Below, one piece after another: positions 11,471-24,158 of a stretch of 64,000 bases of DNA (the stretch's first letter is position 1; each line of letters opens with the position of its first letter). Where the stretch lies: positions 124,001 to 188,000 of the forward strand of contig JAZAQT010000721.1 in NCBI GenBank assembly GCA_036417435.1, given 5' to 3'. Source of the stretch: Inia geoffrensis (lineage: Eukaryota > Chordata > Mammalia > Artiodactyla > Iniidae). A program made the position numbers and the translations under genes. Under the pieces are notes generated by a model. It searched no databases and was not told the origin of the DNA. It worked only from the letters and a program-made list of their open reading frames with translations.

Positions 11471-13294
11471 GTACCCTATCCTGTACCCTAATCCCTCCCC
11501 ATTCCCTAACCCTAACCCTAAGCGAAACCCTGAACGTGACCCTTTTCCGAGGCCTTACCCTCATCGGTGCCGTTGTCTTAACCAGTGCACCAACACTAAC
11601 TCGTGCCCTCACACTTACGCTAACCCTTAAGCCTTGTCGTACCCTAACCTGTACCCTAATCCCTCTCCATTCCCTAACCCTAACCCTAACCCGAATCCTA
11701 ACCCTGACCCTCACCCGAAGCCTTACCCTCACCCGTGCCCTAATCTTAACCAGGACACCAAGACTAACTCGTGCCCTCACACGTACTCTAACACTAAACC
11801 GTAGCAGTACCCTAACCTGTACCCTAATCCCTCTCCATTTCCTAACCCTAACCGTAACCTGAAACCTAACCATGACACTCACCCGAAACTTTACCCTCAC
11901 CCGTGTCCTAATTTTAACCAGTACATCAACACTAACCCATGCCCTCTAACGTACGCCAACCCTAAGCCATTGCCGTACCCTAACCTGTACCCTAATCAAT
12001 CCCCATTCCCTAACCCTAACCCTTAACGTGACCCTCTTCCGAGGCCTTACCCTCACCCGTGCCTTAATCGTAAGCAGTACACTAACACTAACTAGTGACC
12101 TCACACGTACGCTAAACCTTAAGCGTTGTGGTACCCTAAACTGTGCCCTAATATCTCCCCATTCCCTAACCCTAACCCTAACCCGAATTCTATCCCTCAC
12201 CCTCACCCGAAACCTTACCCTCACCCGTGCCCTAATCTTAACCAGGACACCAAGACTAACTCGTGCCCTCACACGTACGCTAACACTAAACCGCAGTGGT
12301 ACCCTAACCTGTACCCTAATCCCTCTCCATTCCCTAACCCTAACCTTAACCTGAAACCTAACCATGACACTCACCCGAAACTTTACCCTCACCCGTGTCC
12401 TAATTTTAACCAGTACATCAACACTAACCCATGCCCTCTAACGTACGCCAACCCTAAGCCATTGCCGTACCCTAACCTGTACCCTAATCAATCCCCATTC
12501 CCTAACCCTAACCCTTAACGTGACTCTCTTCCGAGGCCTTACCCTCACCCGTGCCCTAATCGTAAGCAGTATACTAACATTAACTAGTGACCTCACACGT
12601 ATGCTAAACCTGAAGCGTTGTGGTACCCTAAACTGTGCCCTAATATCTCCCCATTCCCTAACCCTAACCCTAACCCGAATTCTATCCCTGACCCTCACCC
12701 GAAACCTTACCCTCACCCGTGCCCTAATCTTAACCAGGACACCAACACTAACTTGTGCCCTCACACGTACGCTAACCCTTAATCGTTGTCGTACCCTAAA
12801 CTGTACCCTAATCCCTCCCCATTCCCTAACCCTAACCCTAACCCGAATCCTAACCCTGACCCTAACCTGAAGTCTTACCCTCACCCGTGCCCTAATCTTA
12901 ACCAGGACACTAACACTAACCCTTGCCCTCACACGAACGCGAACCCTTAAGCACTGTTGTACCCTAAGCTGTACCCTAATCCCTCTGCATTCCTTAACCC
13001 TAACCCTAACCCGAATCCTAACACTGACCCTCACCCGAAGCCTTACCCTCACCCGTGCCCTAATCTTAACCAGGACACCAACACTAACTCGTGCCCTCAC
13101 ACGTACGCTAAACCTTAAGCGTTGTCGTACCCTAAATTGTACCCTAATCCCTCCCCATACCTTAACCCTAACCCTAATCCCATCGCTAAACCTGACCCAC
13201 TTCCGATGCCCTACCCTAACCAATGCCCTAATCTTAACCAGGACACAAACACTAACTCATGCCCTCAAACGTACGCTAACCCTTAAGCATTGTC
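11471..13294 (+). repeat. Unit 13: 11-mer HOR, 1824 bp
   Basis: Order: M1, M2, M3, M4 (-12), M5/2 hybrid (12131-12298), M3, M4 (-12), M5, M6, M7, M8. The hybrid has the M5 start (GAATTC) and the M2 end (CACCAAGACTAACTC), so M3-M4 are repeated. Private differences from the later copies are CCGTAGCAG near 11800 and CCCTCACCCTC near 12196. Confidence 0.92.
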
Positions 13295-14637
13295 GTACCC
13301 TATCCTGTACCCTAATCCCTCCCCATTCCCTAACACTAACCCTAAGCGAAACCCTGAACGTGACCCTTTTCCGAGGCCTTACCCTCATCGGTGCCGTTGT
13401 CTTAACCAGTACACAACACTAACTCGTGCCCTCACACTTAGGCTAACACTTAAGCATTGTCGTACCCTAACCTGTACCCTAATCCCTCTCCATTCCCTAA
13501 CCCTAACCCTAACCCGAATCCTAACCCTGACCCTCACCCGAAGCCTTACCCTCACCCGTGCCCTAATCTTAACCAGAACACCAAGACTAACTCGTGCCCT
13601 CACACGTACGCTAACACTAAACCGCAGCGGTACCCTAACCTGTACCCTAATCCCTCTCCATTCCCTAACCCTAACCCTAACCTGAAACCTAACCATGACA
13701 CTCACCCGAAACTTTACCCTCACCCGTGTCCTAATTTTAACCAGTACATCAACACTAACCCATGCCCTCTAACGTACGCCAACCCTAAGCCATTGCCGTA
13801 CCCTAACCTGTACCCTAATCAATCCCCATTCCCTAACCCTAACCCTAACCCTAAAACTTAACGTGACCCTTTTCCGAGGCCTTACCCTCACCCGTGCCCT
13901 AATCGTAAACAGTACACTAACACTAACTAGTGACCTCACACGTACGCTAAACCTTAAGCGTTGTGGTACCCTAAACTGTGCCCTAATATCTCCCCATTCC
14001 CTAACCCTAACCCTAACCCGAATTCTATCCCTGACCCTCACCCGAAACCTTACCCTCACCCGTGCCCTAATCTTAACCAGGACACCAACACTAACTTGTG
14101 CCCTCACACGTACGCTAACCCTTAATCGTTGTCGTACCCTAAACTGTACCCTAATCCCTCCCCATTCCCTAACCCTAACCCTAACCAGAATCCGAACCCT
14201 GACCCTCACCTGAAGCCTTACCCTCACCCGTGCCCTAATCTTAACCAGGACACTACCACTAACCCTTGCCCTCACTCGAACGCTAACCCTTAAGCAGTGT
14301 CGTACCCTAAGCTGTACCCTAATCCCTCTGCATTCCTTAACCCTAACCCTAACCCGAATCCTAACCCTGACCCTCACCCGAAGACTTACCCTCACCCGTG
14401 CCCTAATCTTAACCAGGACACCAACACTAACTCGTGCCCTCACACGTACGCTAAACCTTAAGCGTTGTCGTACCCTAAATTGTACCCTAATCCCTCCCCA
14501 TTCCTTAACCCTAACCCTAACCCCATCCCTAAACCTGACCCACTTCCGATGCCCTACCCTAACCAATGCCCTGATCTTAACCAGGACACAAACACTAACT
14601 CATGCTCTCAAACGTACGCTAACCCTTAAGCATTGTC
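13295..14637 (+). repeat. Unit 14: 8-mer HOR, 1343 bp (M1 -1)
   Basis: M1-M8 with the 1-bp M1 deletion near 13414. M4 has CTAAAACTTAACG and CGTAAACAG. M6 has CACTACCACTAACCC and CTCGAACGC. Duplicated at 24159 (offset 10,864). Confidence 0.93.
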
Positions 14638-15981
14638 GTACCCTAACCTGTACCCTAATCCCTCTACATTCCCTAACCCTAACCCTAAGCGAAACCCTGA
14701 ACGTGACCCTTTTCCGAGGCCTTACCCTCATCGGTGCCGTTGTCTTAACCAGTACAGCAACACTAACTCGTGCCCTCACACTTACGCTAACCCTTAAGCA
14801 TTGTCGTACCCTAACCTGTACCCTAATCCCTCTACATTCCCTAACCCTAACCCTAACCCGAATCCTAACCCTGACCCTCACCCGAAGCCTTACCCGCACC
14901 CGTGCCCTAATCTTAACCAGAACACCAAGACTAACTCGTGCCCTCACACGTACGCTAACACTAAACCGCAGCGGTACCCTAACCTGTACCCTAATCCCTC
15001 TCCATTCCCTAACCCTAACCCTAACCTGAAACCTAACCATGACACTCACCCGAAACTTTACCCTCACCCGTGTCCTAATTTTAACCAGTACATCAACACT
15101 AACCCATGCCCTCTAACGTACGCCAACCCTAAGCCATTGCCGTACCCTAACATGTACCCTAATCAATCCCCATTCCCTAACCCTAACCCTAACCCTAACC
15201 CTTAACGTGACCCTCTTCCGAGGCCTTATCCTCACCCGTGCCCTAATCGTAAGCAGTACACTAACACTAACTAGTGACCTCACACGCACGCTAAACTTTA
15301 AGCGTTGTGGTACCCTAAACTGTGCCCTAATATCTCCCCATTCCGTAACCCTAACACTAACCCGAATTCTATCCCTGACCCTCACAAGAAACCTTACCCT
15401 CACCCGTGCCCTAATCTTAACCAGGACACCAACACTAACTTGTGCCCTCACACGTACGCTAACCCTTAATCGTTGTCGTACCCTAAACTGTACCCTAATC
15501 CCTCCCCATTCCCTAACCCTAACCCTAACCAGAATCCTAACCCTGACCCTCACCTGAAGCCTTACCCTCACCCGTGCCCTAATCTTAACCAGGACACTAA
15601 CACTAACCCTTGCCCTCACACGAACGCTAACCCTTAAGCAGTGTCGTACCCTAAGCTGTACCCTAATCCCTCTGCATTCCTTAACCCTAACCCTAACCCG
15701 AATCCTAACCCTGACCCTCACCCGAAGACTTACCCTCACCCGTGCCCTAATCTTAACCAGGACACCAACACTAACTCGTGCCCTCACACGTACGCTAAAC
15801 CTTAAGCGTTGTCGTACCCTAAATTGTACCCTAATCCCTCCCCATTCCTTAACCCTAACCCTAACCCCATCCCTAAACCTGACCCAATTCCGATGCCCTA
15901 CCCTAACCAATGCCCTAATCTTAACCAGGACACAAACACTAACTCATGCCCTCAAACGTACGCTAACCCTTAAGCATTGTC
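14638..15981 (+). repeat. Unit 15: 8-mer HOR, 1344 bp (M2/1 hybrid first)
   Basis: The first monomer (14638-14805) begins like M2 (CTAACCTG, CTCTACATTCCC) and continues as M1 (TAAGCGAAACCC), a hybrid made in the telomeric core. M2-M8 follow. M4 and M5 carry CTTATCCTC, CGCACGC, CTAACACTAACCC and CACAAGAAACC. M8 has CCCAATTCC. Confidence 0.92.
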
Positions 15982-16989
15982 GTACCCTATCCTGTACCCT
16001 AATCCCTCCCCATTCCCTAACCCTAACCCTAAGCGAAACCCTGAACGTGACCCTTTTCCGAGGCCTTACCCTCATCGGTGCCGTTGTCTTAACCAGTACA
16101 GCAACACTAACTCGTGCCCTCACACTTACGCTAACCCTTAAGCATTGTCGTACCCTAACCTGTACCCTAATCCCTCTCCATTCCCTAACCCTAACCCTAA
16201 CCCGAATCCTAACCCTGACCCTCACCCGAAGCCTTACCCTCACCCGTGCCCTAATCTTAACCAGGACACCAAGACTAACTCGTGCCCTCACACGTACGTT
16301 AACACTAAACCGCAGCGGTACCCTAACCTGTACCCTAATCCCTCTCCATTCCATAACCCTAACCCTAAACTGAAACCTAACCATGACACTCACGCGAAAC
16401 TTTACCCTCACCCGTGTCCTAATTTTAACCAGTACATCAACACTAACCCATGCCCTCTAAAGTACGCCAACCCTAAATCATTGCCGCACCCTAACCTGTA
16501 CCCTAATCACTCCCCATTCCCTAACCCTAACCCTAACCCGAATCCTAACCCTGACCCTCACCTGAAGCCTTACCCTAACCCGTGCCCTAATCTTAACCAG
16601 GACACTAACACTAACCCTTGCCCTCACACGAACTCTAACCCTTAAGCACTGTCGTACCCTAAGCTGTACCCTAATCCCTCTGCATTCCTTAACCCTAACC
16701 CTAACCCGAATCCTAACCCTGACCCTCACCCGAAGCCTTACCCTCACCCGTGCCCTAATCTTAACCAGGACACCAACACTAACTCGTGCCCTCACACGTA
16801 CGTTAAACCTTTAGCGTTGTCGTACCCTAAATTGTACCCTAATCCCTCCCCATTCCTTAACCCTAACCCTAACCCCATCCCTAAACCTGACCCACTTCCG
16901 ATGCCCTACCCTAACCAATGCCCTAATCTTAACCAGGACACAAACACTAACTCATGCCCTCAAACGTACGCTAACCCTTAAGCATTGTC
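15982..16989 (+). repeat. Unit 16: 6-mer HOR, 1008 bp (M1-M3, M4/6, M7, M8)
   Basis: The fourth monomer (16486-16653) starts as M4 (GCACCCTAACCTG, AATCACTCC) and becomes M6 (CACCTGAAG, GGACACTAACAC), with the switch in the telomeric core. M2 has GTACGTTAACAC and M3 has CACGCGAAAC. Duplicated at 26846. Confidence 0.92.
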
Positions 16990-18333
16990 GTACCCTATCC
17001 TGTACCCAAATCCCTCCCCATTCCCTAACCCTAATCTTAAGCGAAACCCTGAACGTGACCCTTTTCCGACGCCTTACCCTCATCGGTGCCGTTGTCTTAA
17101 CCAGTACACCAACACTAACTCGTGCCCTCACACTTACGCTAACCCTTAAGCATTGTCGTACCCTAACCTGTACCCTAATCCCTCTCCATTCCCTAACCCT
17201 AACCCTAACCCGAATCCTAACCCTGACCCTCACCCGAAGCCTTACCCTCACCCGTGCCCTAATCTTAACCAGGACACCAAGACTAACTCGTGCCCTCACA
17301 CGTACGCTAACACTAAACCGCAGCGGTACCCTAACCTGTACCCTAATCCCTCTCCATTCCCTAAACCTAACCCTAACCTGAAACCTAACCATGACACTCA
17401 CCCGAAACTTTACCCTCACCCGTGTCCTAATTTTAACCAGTACATCAACACTAACCCATGCCCTCTAAAGTACGCCAACCCTAAATCATTGCCGCACCCT
17501 AACCTGTACCCTAATCAATCCCCATTCCCTAACCCTAACCCTAACCCTAACCCTTAACGTGACCCTCTTCCGAGGCCTTACCCTCACCCTTGCCCTAATC
17601 GTAAGCAGTACACTAACACTAACTAGTGACCTCACACGTACGCTAAACCTTAAGGGTTGTGGTACCCTAAACTGTGCCCTAATATCTCCCCATTCCCTAA
17701 CCCTAACCCTAACCCGAATTCTATCCCTGACCCTCACCCGAAACCTTACCCTCACCCGTGCCCTAATCTTAACCAGGACACCAACACTAACTTGTGCCCT
17801 CACACGTACGCTAACCCTTAATCGTTGTCGTACCCTAAACTGTACCCTAATCCCTCCCCATTCCCTAACCCTAACCCTAACCTGAATCCTAACCCTGACC
17901 CTCACCTGAAGTCTTACCCTCACCCGTGCCCTAATCATAACCAGGACACTAACACTAACCCTTGCCCTCACACGAACGCTAACCCTTAAGCACTGTCGTA
18001 CCCTAAGCTGTACCCTAATCCCTCTGCATTCCTTAACCCTAACCCTAACCCGAATCCTAACCCTGACACTCACCCGAAGCCTTACCCTCACCCGTGCCCT
18101 AATCTTAACCAGGACACCAACACTAACTCGTGCCCTCACACGTACGCTAAACCTTAAGCGTTGTCGTACCCTAAATTGTACCCTAATCCCTCCCCATTCC
18201 TTAACCCTAACCCTAACCCCATCCCTAAACCTGACCCACTTCCGATGCCCTACCCTAACCAATGCCCTAATCTTAACCAGGACACAAACACTAACTCATG
18301 CCCTCAAACGTACGCTAACCCTTAAGCATTGTC
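16990..18333 (+). repeat. Unit 17: canonical 8-mer HOR, 1344 bp
   Basis: M1-M8. M1 has CCCAAATCCC, AATCTTAAGCG and CCGACGCC. M3 ends TAAATCATTGCC and M4 starts GCACCC. M6 has AATCATAACC. Duplicated at 27854. Confidence 0.93.
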
Positions 18334-19335
18334 CTACCCTATCCTGTACCCTAATCCCTCCCCATTCCCTAACCCTAACCCTAAGCGAAACCCTGAACGT
18401 GACCCTTTTCCGAGGCCTTACCCTCATCGGTGCCGTTGTCTTAACCAGTACAGCAACACTAACTCCTGCCCTCACACTTACGCTAACCCTTAAGCATTGT
18501 CGTACCCTAACCTGTACCCTAATCCCTCTACATTCCCTAACCCTAACCCTAACCCGAATCCTAACCCTGACCCTCACCCGAAGCCTTACCCTCACCCGTG
18601 CCCTAATCTTAACCAGAACACCAAGACTAACTCGTGCCCTCACACGTACGCTAACACTAAACCGCAGCGGTACCCTAACCTGTACCCTAATCCCTCTCCA
18701 TTCCCTAACCCTAACCCTAACCTGAAACCTAACCATGACACTCACCCGAAACTTTACCCTCACCCGTGTCCTAATTTTAACCAGTACATCAACACTAACC
18801 CATACCCTCTAACGTACGCCAACCCTAAGCCATTGCCGTACCCTAACATGTACCCTAATCAATCCCCATTCCCTAACCCTAACCCTAACCCTTAACGTAA
18901 CCCTCTTCCGAGGCCTTACCCTCACCCGTGCCCTAATCGTAAGCAGTACACTAACACTAACTAGTGACCTCACACGTACGCTAAACCTTAAGCGTTGTGG
19001 TACCCTAAACTGTGCCCTAATATCTCCCCATTCCCTAACCCTAACCCTAACCCGAATTCTATCCCTGACCCTCACCCGAAACCTTACCCTCACCCGTGCC
19101 CTAATCTTAACCAGGGCACCAACACTAACTTGTGCCCTCACACGTATGCTAACCCTTAATCGTTATCGTACCCTAAACTGTACCCTAATCCCTCCCCATT
19201 CCCTAACCCTAACCCAAACACCATCGCTAAACCTGACCCACTTCCGATGCCCTACCCTAACCAATGCCCTAATCTTAACCAGGACACAAACACTAACTCA
19301 TGCCCTCAAACGTACGCTAACCCTTAAGCATTGTC
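18334..19335 (+). repeat. Unit 18: 6-mer HOR, 1002 bp (M4 -6, M6/8)
   Basis: M1, M2, M3, M4 (one hexamer short near 18880), M5 and M6/8 hybrid (19168-19335). M1-M3 match the start of unit 28. From ~18.89 kb on, it matches unit 11 (offset 8,033), so a segmental junction lies inside this M4. Confidence 0.92.
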
Positions 19336-19503
19336 GTACCCTATCCTGTACCCTAATCCCTCCCCATTCCCTAACACTAACCCTAAGCGAAACCCTGAAC
19401 GTGACCCTTTTCCGAGGCCTTACCCTCATCGGTGCCGTTGTCTTAACCAGTACACCAACACTAACTCGTGCCCTCACACTTACGCTAACCCTTAAGCATT
19501 GTC
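19336..19503 (+). repeat. Unit 19: solitary extra M1, 168 bp
   Basis: Copy of unit 12 at offset 8,033; M1 lies directly before M1. Confidence 0.93.
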
Positions 19504-21327
19504 GTACCCTATCCTGTACCCTAATCCCTCCCCATTCCCTAACCCTAACCCTAAGCGAAACCCTGAACGTGACCCTTTTCCGAGGCCTTACCCTCATCGG
19601 TGCCGTTGTCTTAACCAGTGCACCAACACTAACTCGTGCCCTCACACTTACGCTAACCCTTAAGCCTTGTCGTACCCTAACCTGTACCCTAATCCCTCTC
19701 CATTCCCTAACCCTAACCCTAACCCGAATCCTAACCCTGACCCTCACCCGAAGCCTTACCCTCACCCGTGCCCTAATCTTAACCAGGACACCAAGACTAA
19801 CTCGTGCCCTCACACGTACTCTAACACTAAACCGCAGCAGTACCCTAACCTGTACCCTAATCCCTCTCCATTTCCTAACCCTAACCGTAACCTGAAACCT
19901 AACCATGACACTCACCCGAAACTTTACCCTCACCCGTGTCCTAATTTTAACCAGTACATCAACACTAACCCATGCCCTCTAACGTACGCCAACCCTAAGC
20001 CATTGCCGTACCCTAACCTGTACCCTAATCAATCCCCATTCCCTAACCCTAACCCTTAACGTGACCCTCTTCCGAGGCCTTACCCTCACCCGTGCCTTAA
20101 TCGTAAGCAGTACACTAACACTAACTAGTGACCTCACACGTACGCTAAACCTTAAGCGTTGTGGTACCCTAAACTGTGCCCTAATATCTCCCCATTCCCT
20201 AACCCTAACCCTAACCCGAATTCTATCCCTGACCCTCACCCGAAACCTTACCCTCACCCGTGCCCTAATCTTAACCAGGACACCAAGACTAACTCGTGCC
20301 CTCACACGTACGCTAACACTAAACCGCAGTGGTACCCTAACCTGTACCCTAATCCCTCTCCATTCCCTAACCCTAACCTTAACCTGAAACCTAACCATGA
20401 CACTCACCCGAAACTTTACCCTCACCCGTGTCCTAATTTTAACCAGTACATCAACACTAACCCATGCCCTCTAACGTACGCCAACCCTAAGCCATTGCCG
20501 TACCCTAACCTGTACCCTAATCAATCCCCATTCCCTAACCCTAACCCTTAACGTGACTCTCTTCCGAGGCCTTACCCTCACCCGTGCCCTAATCGTAAGC
20601 AGTATACTAACATTAACTAGTGACCTCACACGTATGCTAAACCTGAAGCGTTGTGGTACCCTAAACTGTGCCCTAATATCTCCCCATTCCCTAACCCTAA
20701 CCCTAACCCGAATTCTATCCCTGACCCTCACCCGAAACCTTACGCTCACCCGTGCCCTAATCTTAACCAGGACACCAACACTAACTTGTGCCCTCACACG
20801 TACGCTAACCCTTAATCGTTGTCGTACCCTAAACTGTACCCTAATCCCTCCCCATTCCCTAACCCTAACCCTAACCCGAATCCTAACCCTGACCCTAACC
20901 TGAAGTCTTACCCTCACCCGTGCCCTAATCTTAACCAGGACACTAAAACTAACCCTTGCCCTCACACGAACGCGAACCCTTAAGCACTGTTGTACCCTAA
21001 GCTGTACCCTAATCCCTCTGCATTCCTTAACCCTAACCCTAACCCGAATCCTAACACTGACCCTCACCCGAAGCCTTACCCTCACCCGTGCCCTAATCTT
21101 AACCAGGACACCAACACTAACTCGTGCCCTCACACGTACGCTAAACCTTAAGCGTTGTCGTACCCTAAATTGTACCCTAATCCCTCCCCATACCTTAACC
21201 CTAACCCTAATCCCATCGCTAAACCTGACCCACTTCCGATGCCCTACCCTAACCAATGCCCTAATCTTAACCAGGACACAAACACTAACTCATGCCCTCA
21301 AACGTACGCTAACCCTTAAGCATTGTC
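19504..21327 (+). repeat. Unit 20: 11-mer HOR, 1824 bp
   Basis: Same composition as unit 13, with the M5/2 hybrid at 20164-20331. It shares CTTACGCTCACCC near 20742 and CACTAAAACTAACCC near 20941 with unit 23 but not unit 13, so units 20 and 23 are the closer pair. Confidence 0.92.
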
Positions 21328-22166
21328 GTACCCTATCCTGTACCCTAATCCCTCCCCATTCCCTAACACTAACCCTAAGCGAAACCCTGAACGTGACCCT
21401 TTTCCGAGGCCTTACCCTCATCGGTGCCGTTGTCTTAACCAGTACACAACACTAACTCGTGCCCTCACACTTAGGCTAACACTTAAGCATTGTCGTACCC
21501 TAACCTGTACCCTAATCCCTCTCCATTCCCTAACCCTAACCCTAACCCGAATCCTAACCCTGACCCTCACCCGAAGCCTTACCCTCACCCGTGCCCTAAT
21601 CTTAACCAGAACACCAAGACTAACTCGTGCCCTCACACGTACGCTAACACTAAACCGCAGCGGTACCCTAACCTGTACCCTAATCCCTCTCCATTCCCTA
21701 ACCCTAACCCTAACCTGAAACCTAACCATGACACTCACCCGAAACTTTACCCTCACCCGTGTCCTAATTTTAACCAGTACATCAACACTAACCCATGCCC
21801 TCTAACGTACGCCAACCCTAAGCCATTGCCGTACCCTAACCTGTACCCTAATCAATCCCCATTCCCTAACCCTAACCCTAACCCTAAAACTTAACGTGAC
21901 CCTTTTCCGAGGCCTTACCCTCACCCGTGCCCTAATCTTAACCAGGACACCAACACTAACTCGTGCCCTCACACGTACGCTAAACCTTAAGCGTTGTCGT
22001 ACCCTAAATTGTACCCTAATCCCTCCCCATTCCTTAACCCTAACCCTAACCCCATCCCTAAACCTGACCCAATTCCGATGCCCTACCCTAACCAATGCCC
22101 TAATCTTAACCAGGACACAAACACTAACTCATGCCCTCAAACGTACGCTAACCCTTAAGCATTGTC
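21328..22166 (+). repeat. Unit 21: 5-mer HOR, 839 bp (M1 -1, M2, M3, M4/7, M8)
   Basis: M1 has the 1-bp deletion near 21447. The hybrid at 21831-21998 starts as M4 (CTAAAACTTAACG) and becomes M7 (AATCTTAACC, CACCAACACTAACTC) near 21925-21945. M8 has CCCAATTCC like unit 15. This is the scar where the second segmental copy was cut short. Confidence 0.9.
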
Positions 22167-22334
22167 GTACCCTATCCTGTACCCTAATCCCTCCCCATTC
22201 CCTAACACTAACCCTAAGCGAAACCCTGAACGTGACCCTTTTCCGAGGCCTTACCCTCATCGGTGCCGTTGTCTTAACCAGTACACCAACACTAACTCGT
22301 GCCCTCACACTTACGCTAACCCTTAAGCATTGTC
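22167..22334 (+). repeat. Unit 22: solitary extra M1, 168 bp
   Basis: Copy of units 12 and 19 (offsets 10,864 and 2,831); M1 lies directly before M1. Confidence 0.93.
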
Positions 22335-24158
22335 GTACCCTATCCTGTACCCTAATCCCTCCCCATTCCCTAACCCTAACCCTAAGCGAAACCCTGAACG
22401 TGACCCTTTTCCGAGGCCTTACCCTCATCGGTGCCGTTGTCTTAACCAGTGCACCAACACTAACTCGTGCCCTCACACTTACGCTAACCCTTAAGCCTTG
22501 TCGTACCCTAACCTGTACCCTAATCCCTCTCCATTCCCTAACCCTAACCCTAACCCGAATCCTAACCCTGACCCTCACCCGAAGCCTTACCCTCACCCGT
22601 GCCCTAATCTTAACCAGGACACCAAGACTAACTCGTGCCCTCACACGTACTCTAACACTAAACCGCAGCAGTACCCTAACCTGTACCCTAATCCCTCTCC
22701 ATTTCCTAACCCTAACCGTAACCTGAAACCTAACCATGACACTCACCCGAAACTTTACCCTCACCCGTGTCCTAATTTTAACCAGTACATCAACACTAAC
22801 CCATGCCCTCTAACGTACGCCAACCCTAAGCCATTGCCGTACCCTAACCTGTACCCTAATCAATCCCCATTCCCTAACCCTAACCCTTAACGTGACCCTC
22901 TTCCGAGGCCTTACCCTCACCCGTGCCTTAATCGTAAGCAGTACACTAACACTAACTAGTGACCTCACACGTACGCTAAACCTTAAGCGTTGTGGTACCC
23001 TAAACTGTGCCCTAATATCTCCCCATTCCCTAACCCTAACCCTAACCCGAATTCTATCCCTGACCCTCACCCGAAACCTTACCCTCACCCGTGCCCTAAT
23101 CTTAACCAGGACACCAAGACTAACTCGTGCCCTCACACGTACGCTAACACTAAACCGCAGTGGTACCCTAACCTGTACCCTAATCCCTCTCCATTCCCTA
23201 ACCCTAACCTTAACCTGAAACCTAACCATGACACTCACCCGAAACTTTACCCTCACCCGTGTCCTAATTTTAACCAGTACATCAACACTAACCCATGCCC
23301 TCTAACGTACGCCAACCCTAAGCCATTGCCGTACCCTAACCTGTACCCTAATCAATCCCCATTCCCTAACCCTAACCCTTAACGTGACTCTCTTCCGAGG
23401 CCTTACCCTCACCCGTGCCCTAATCGTAAGCAGTATACTAACATTAACTAGTGACCTCACACGTATGCTAAACCTGAAGCGTTGTGGTACCCTAAACTGT
23501 GCCCTAATATCTCCCCATTCCCTAACCCTAACCCTAACCCGAATTCTATCCCTGACCCTCACCCGAAACCTTACGCTCACCCGTGCCCTAATCTTAACCA
23601 GGACACCAACACTAACTTGTGCCCTCACACGTACGCTAACCCTTAATCGTTGTCGTACCCTAAACTGTACCCTAATCCCTCCCCATTCCCTAACCCTAAC
23701 CCTAACCCGAATCCTAACCCTGACCCTAACCTGAAGTCTTACCCTCACCCGTGCCCTAATCTTAACCAGGACACTAAAACTAACCCTTGCCCTCACACGA
23801 ACGCGAACCCTTAAGCACTGTTGTACCCTAAGCTGTACCCTAATCCCTCTGCATTCCTTAACCCTAACCCTAACCCGAATCCTAACACTGACCCTCACCC
23901 GAAGCCTTACCCTCACCCGTGCCCTAATCTTAACCAGGACACCAACACTAACTCGTGCCCTCACACGTACGCTAAACCTTAAGCGTTGTCGTACCCTAAA
24001 TTGTACCCTAATCCCTCCCCATACCTTAACCCTAACCCTAATCCCATCGCTAAACCTGACCCACTTCCGATGCCCTACCCTAACCAATGCCCTAATCTTA
24101 ACCAGGACACAAACACTAACTCATGCCCTCAAACGTACGCTAACCCTTAAGCATTGTC
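22335..24158 (+). repeat. Unit 23: 11-mer HOR, 1824 bp
   Basis: Third copy of the 11-mer, with the M5/2 hybrid at 22995-23162. It shares derived variants with unit 20. Confidence 0.92.

Larger units (their letters stand above)
11303..18890 (+). repeat. Segmental block U, copy 1 (~7.6 kb)
   Basis: Units 12-17 plus the start of unit 18. The same order, hybrids, length variants and private substitutions recur at 22167-29754 with constant offset 10,864. Offsets of many independent landmarks agree, for example the starts of units 14, 15, 16 and 17. The 3' boundary lies in the M4 core, where copies differ by 18 bp in length (-6 against +12). Confidence 0.9.
18896..21938 (+). repeat. Segmental block U, truncated copy 2 (~3.0 kb)
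   Basis: Matches 10863-13905 with constant offset 8,033 and 22167-24769 (from 19336) with offset 2,831. It ends at the M4-to-M7 switch inside the 21831-21998 hybrid. Confidence 0.88.
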
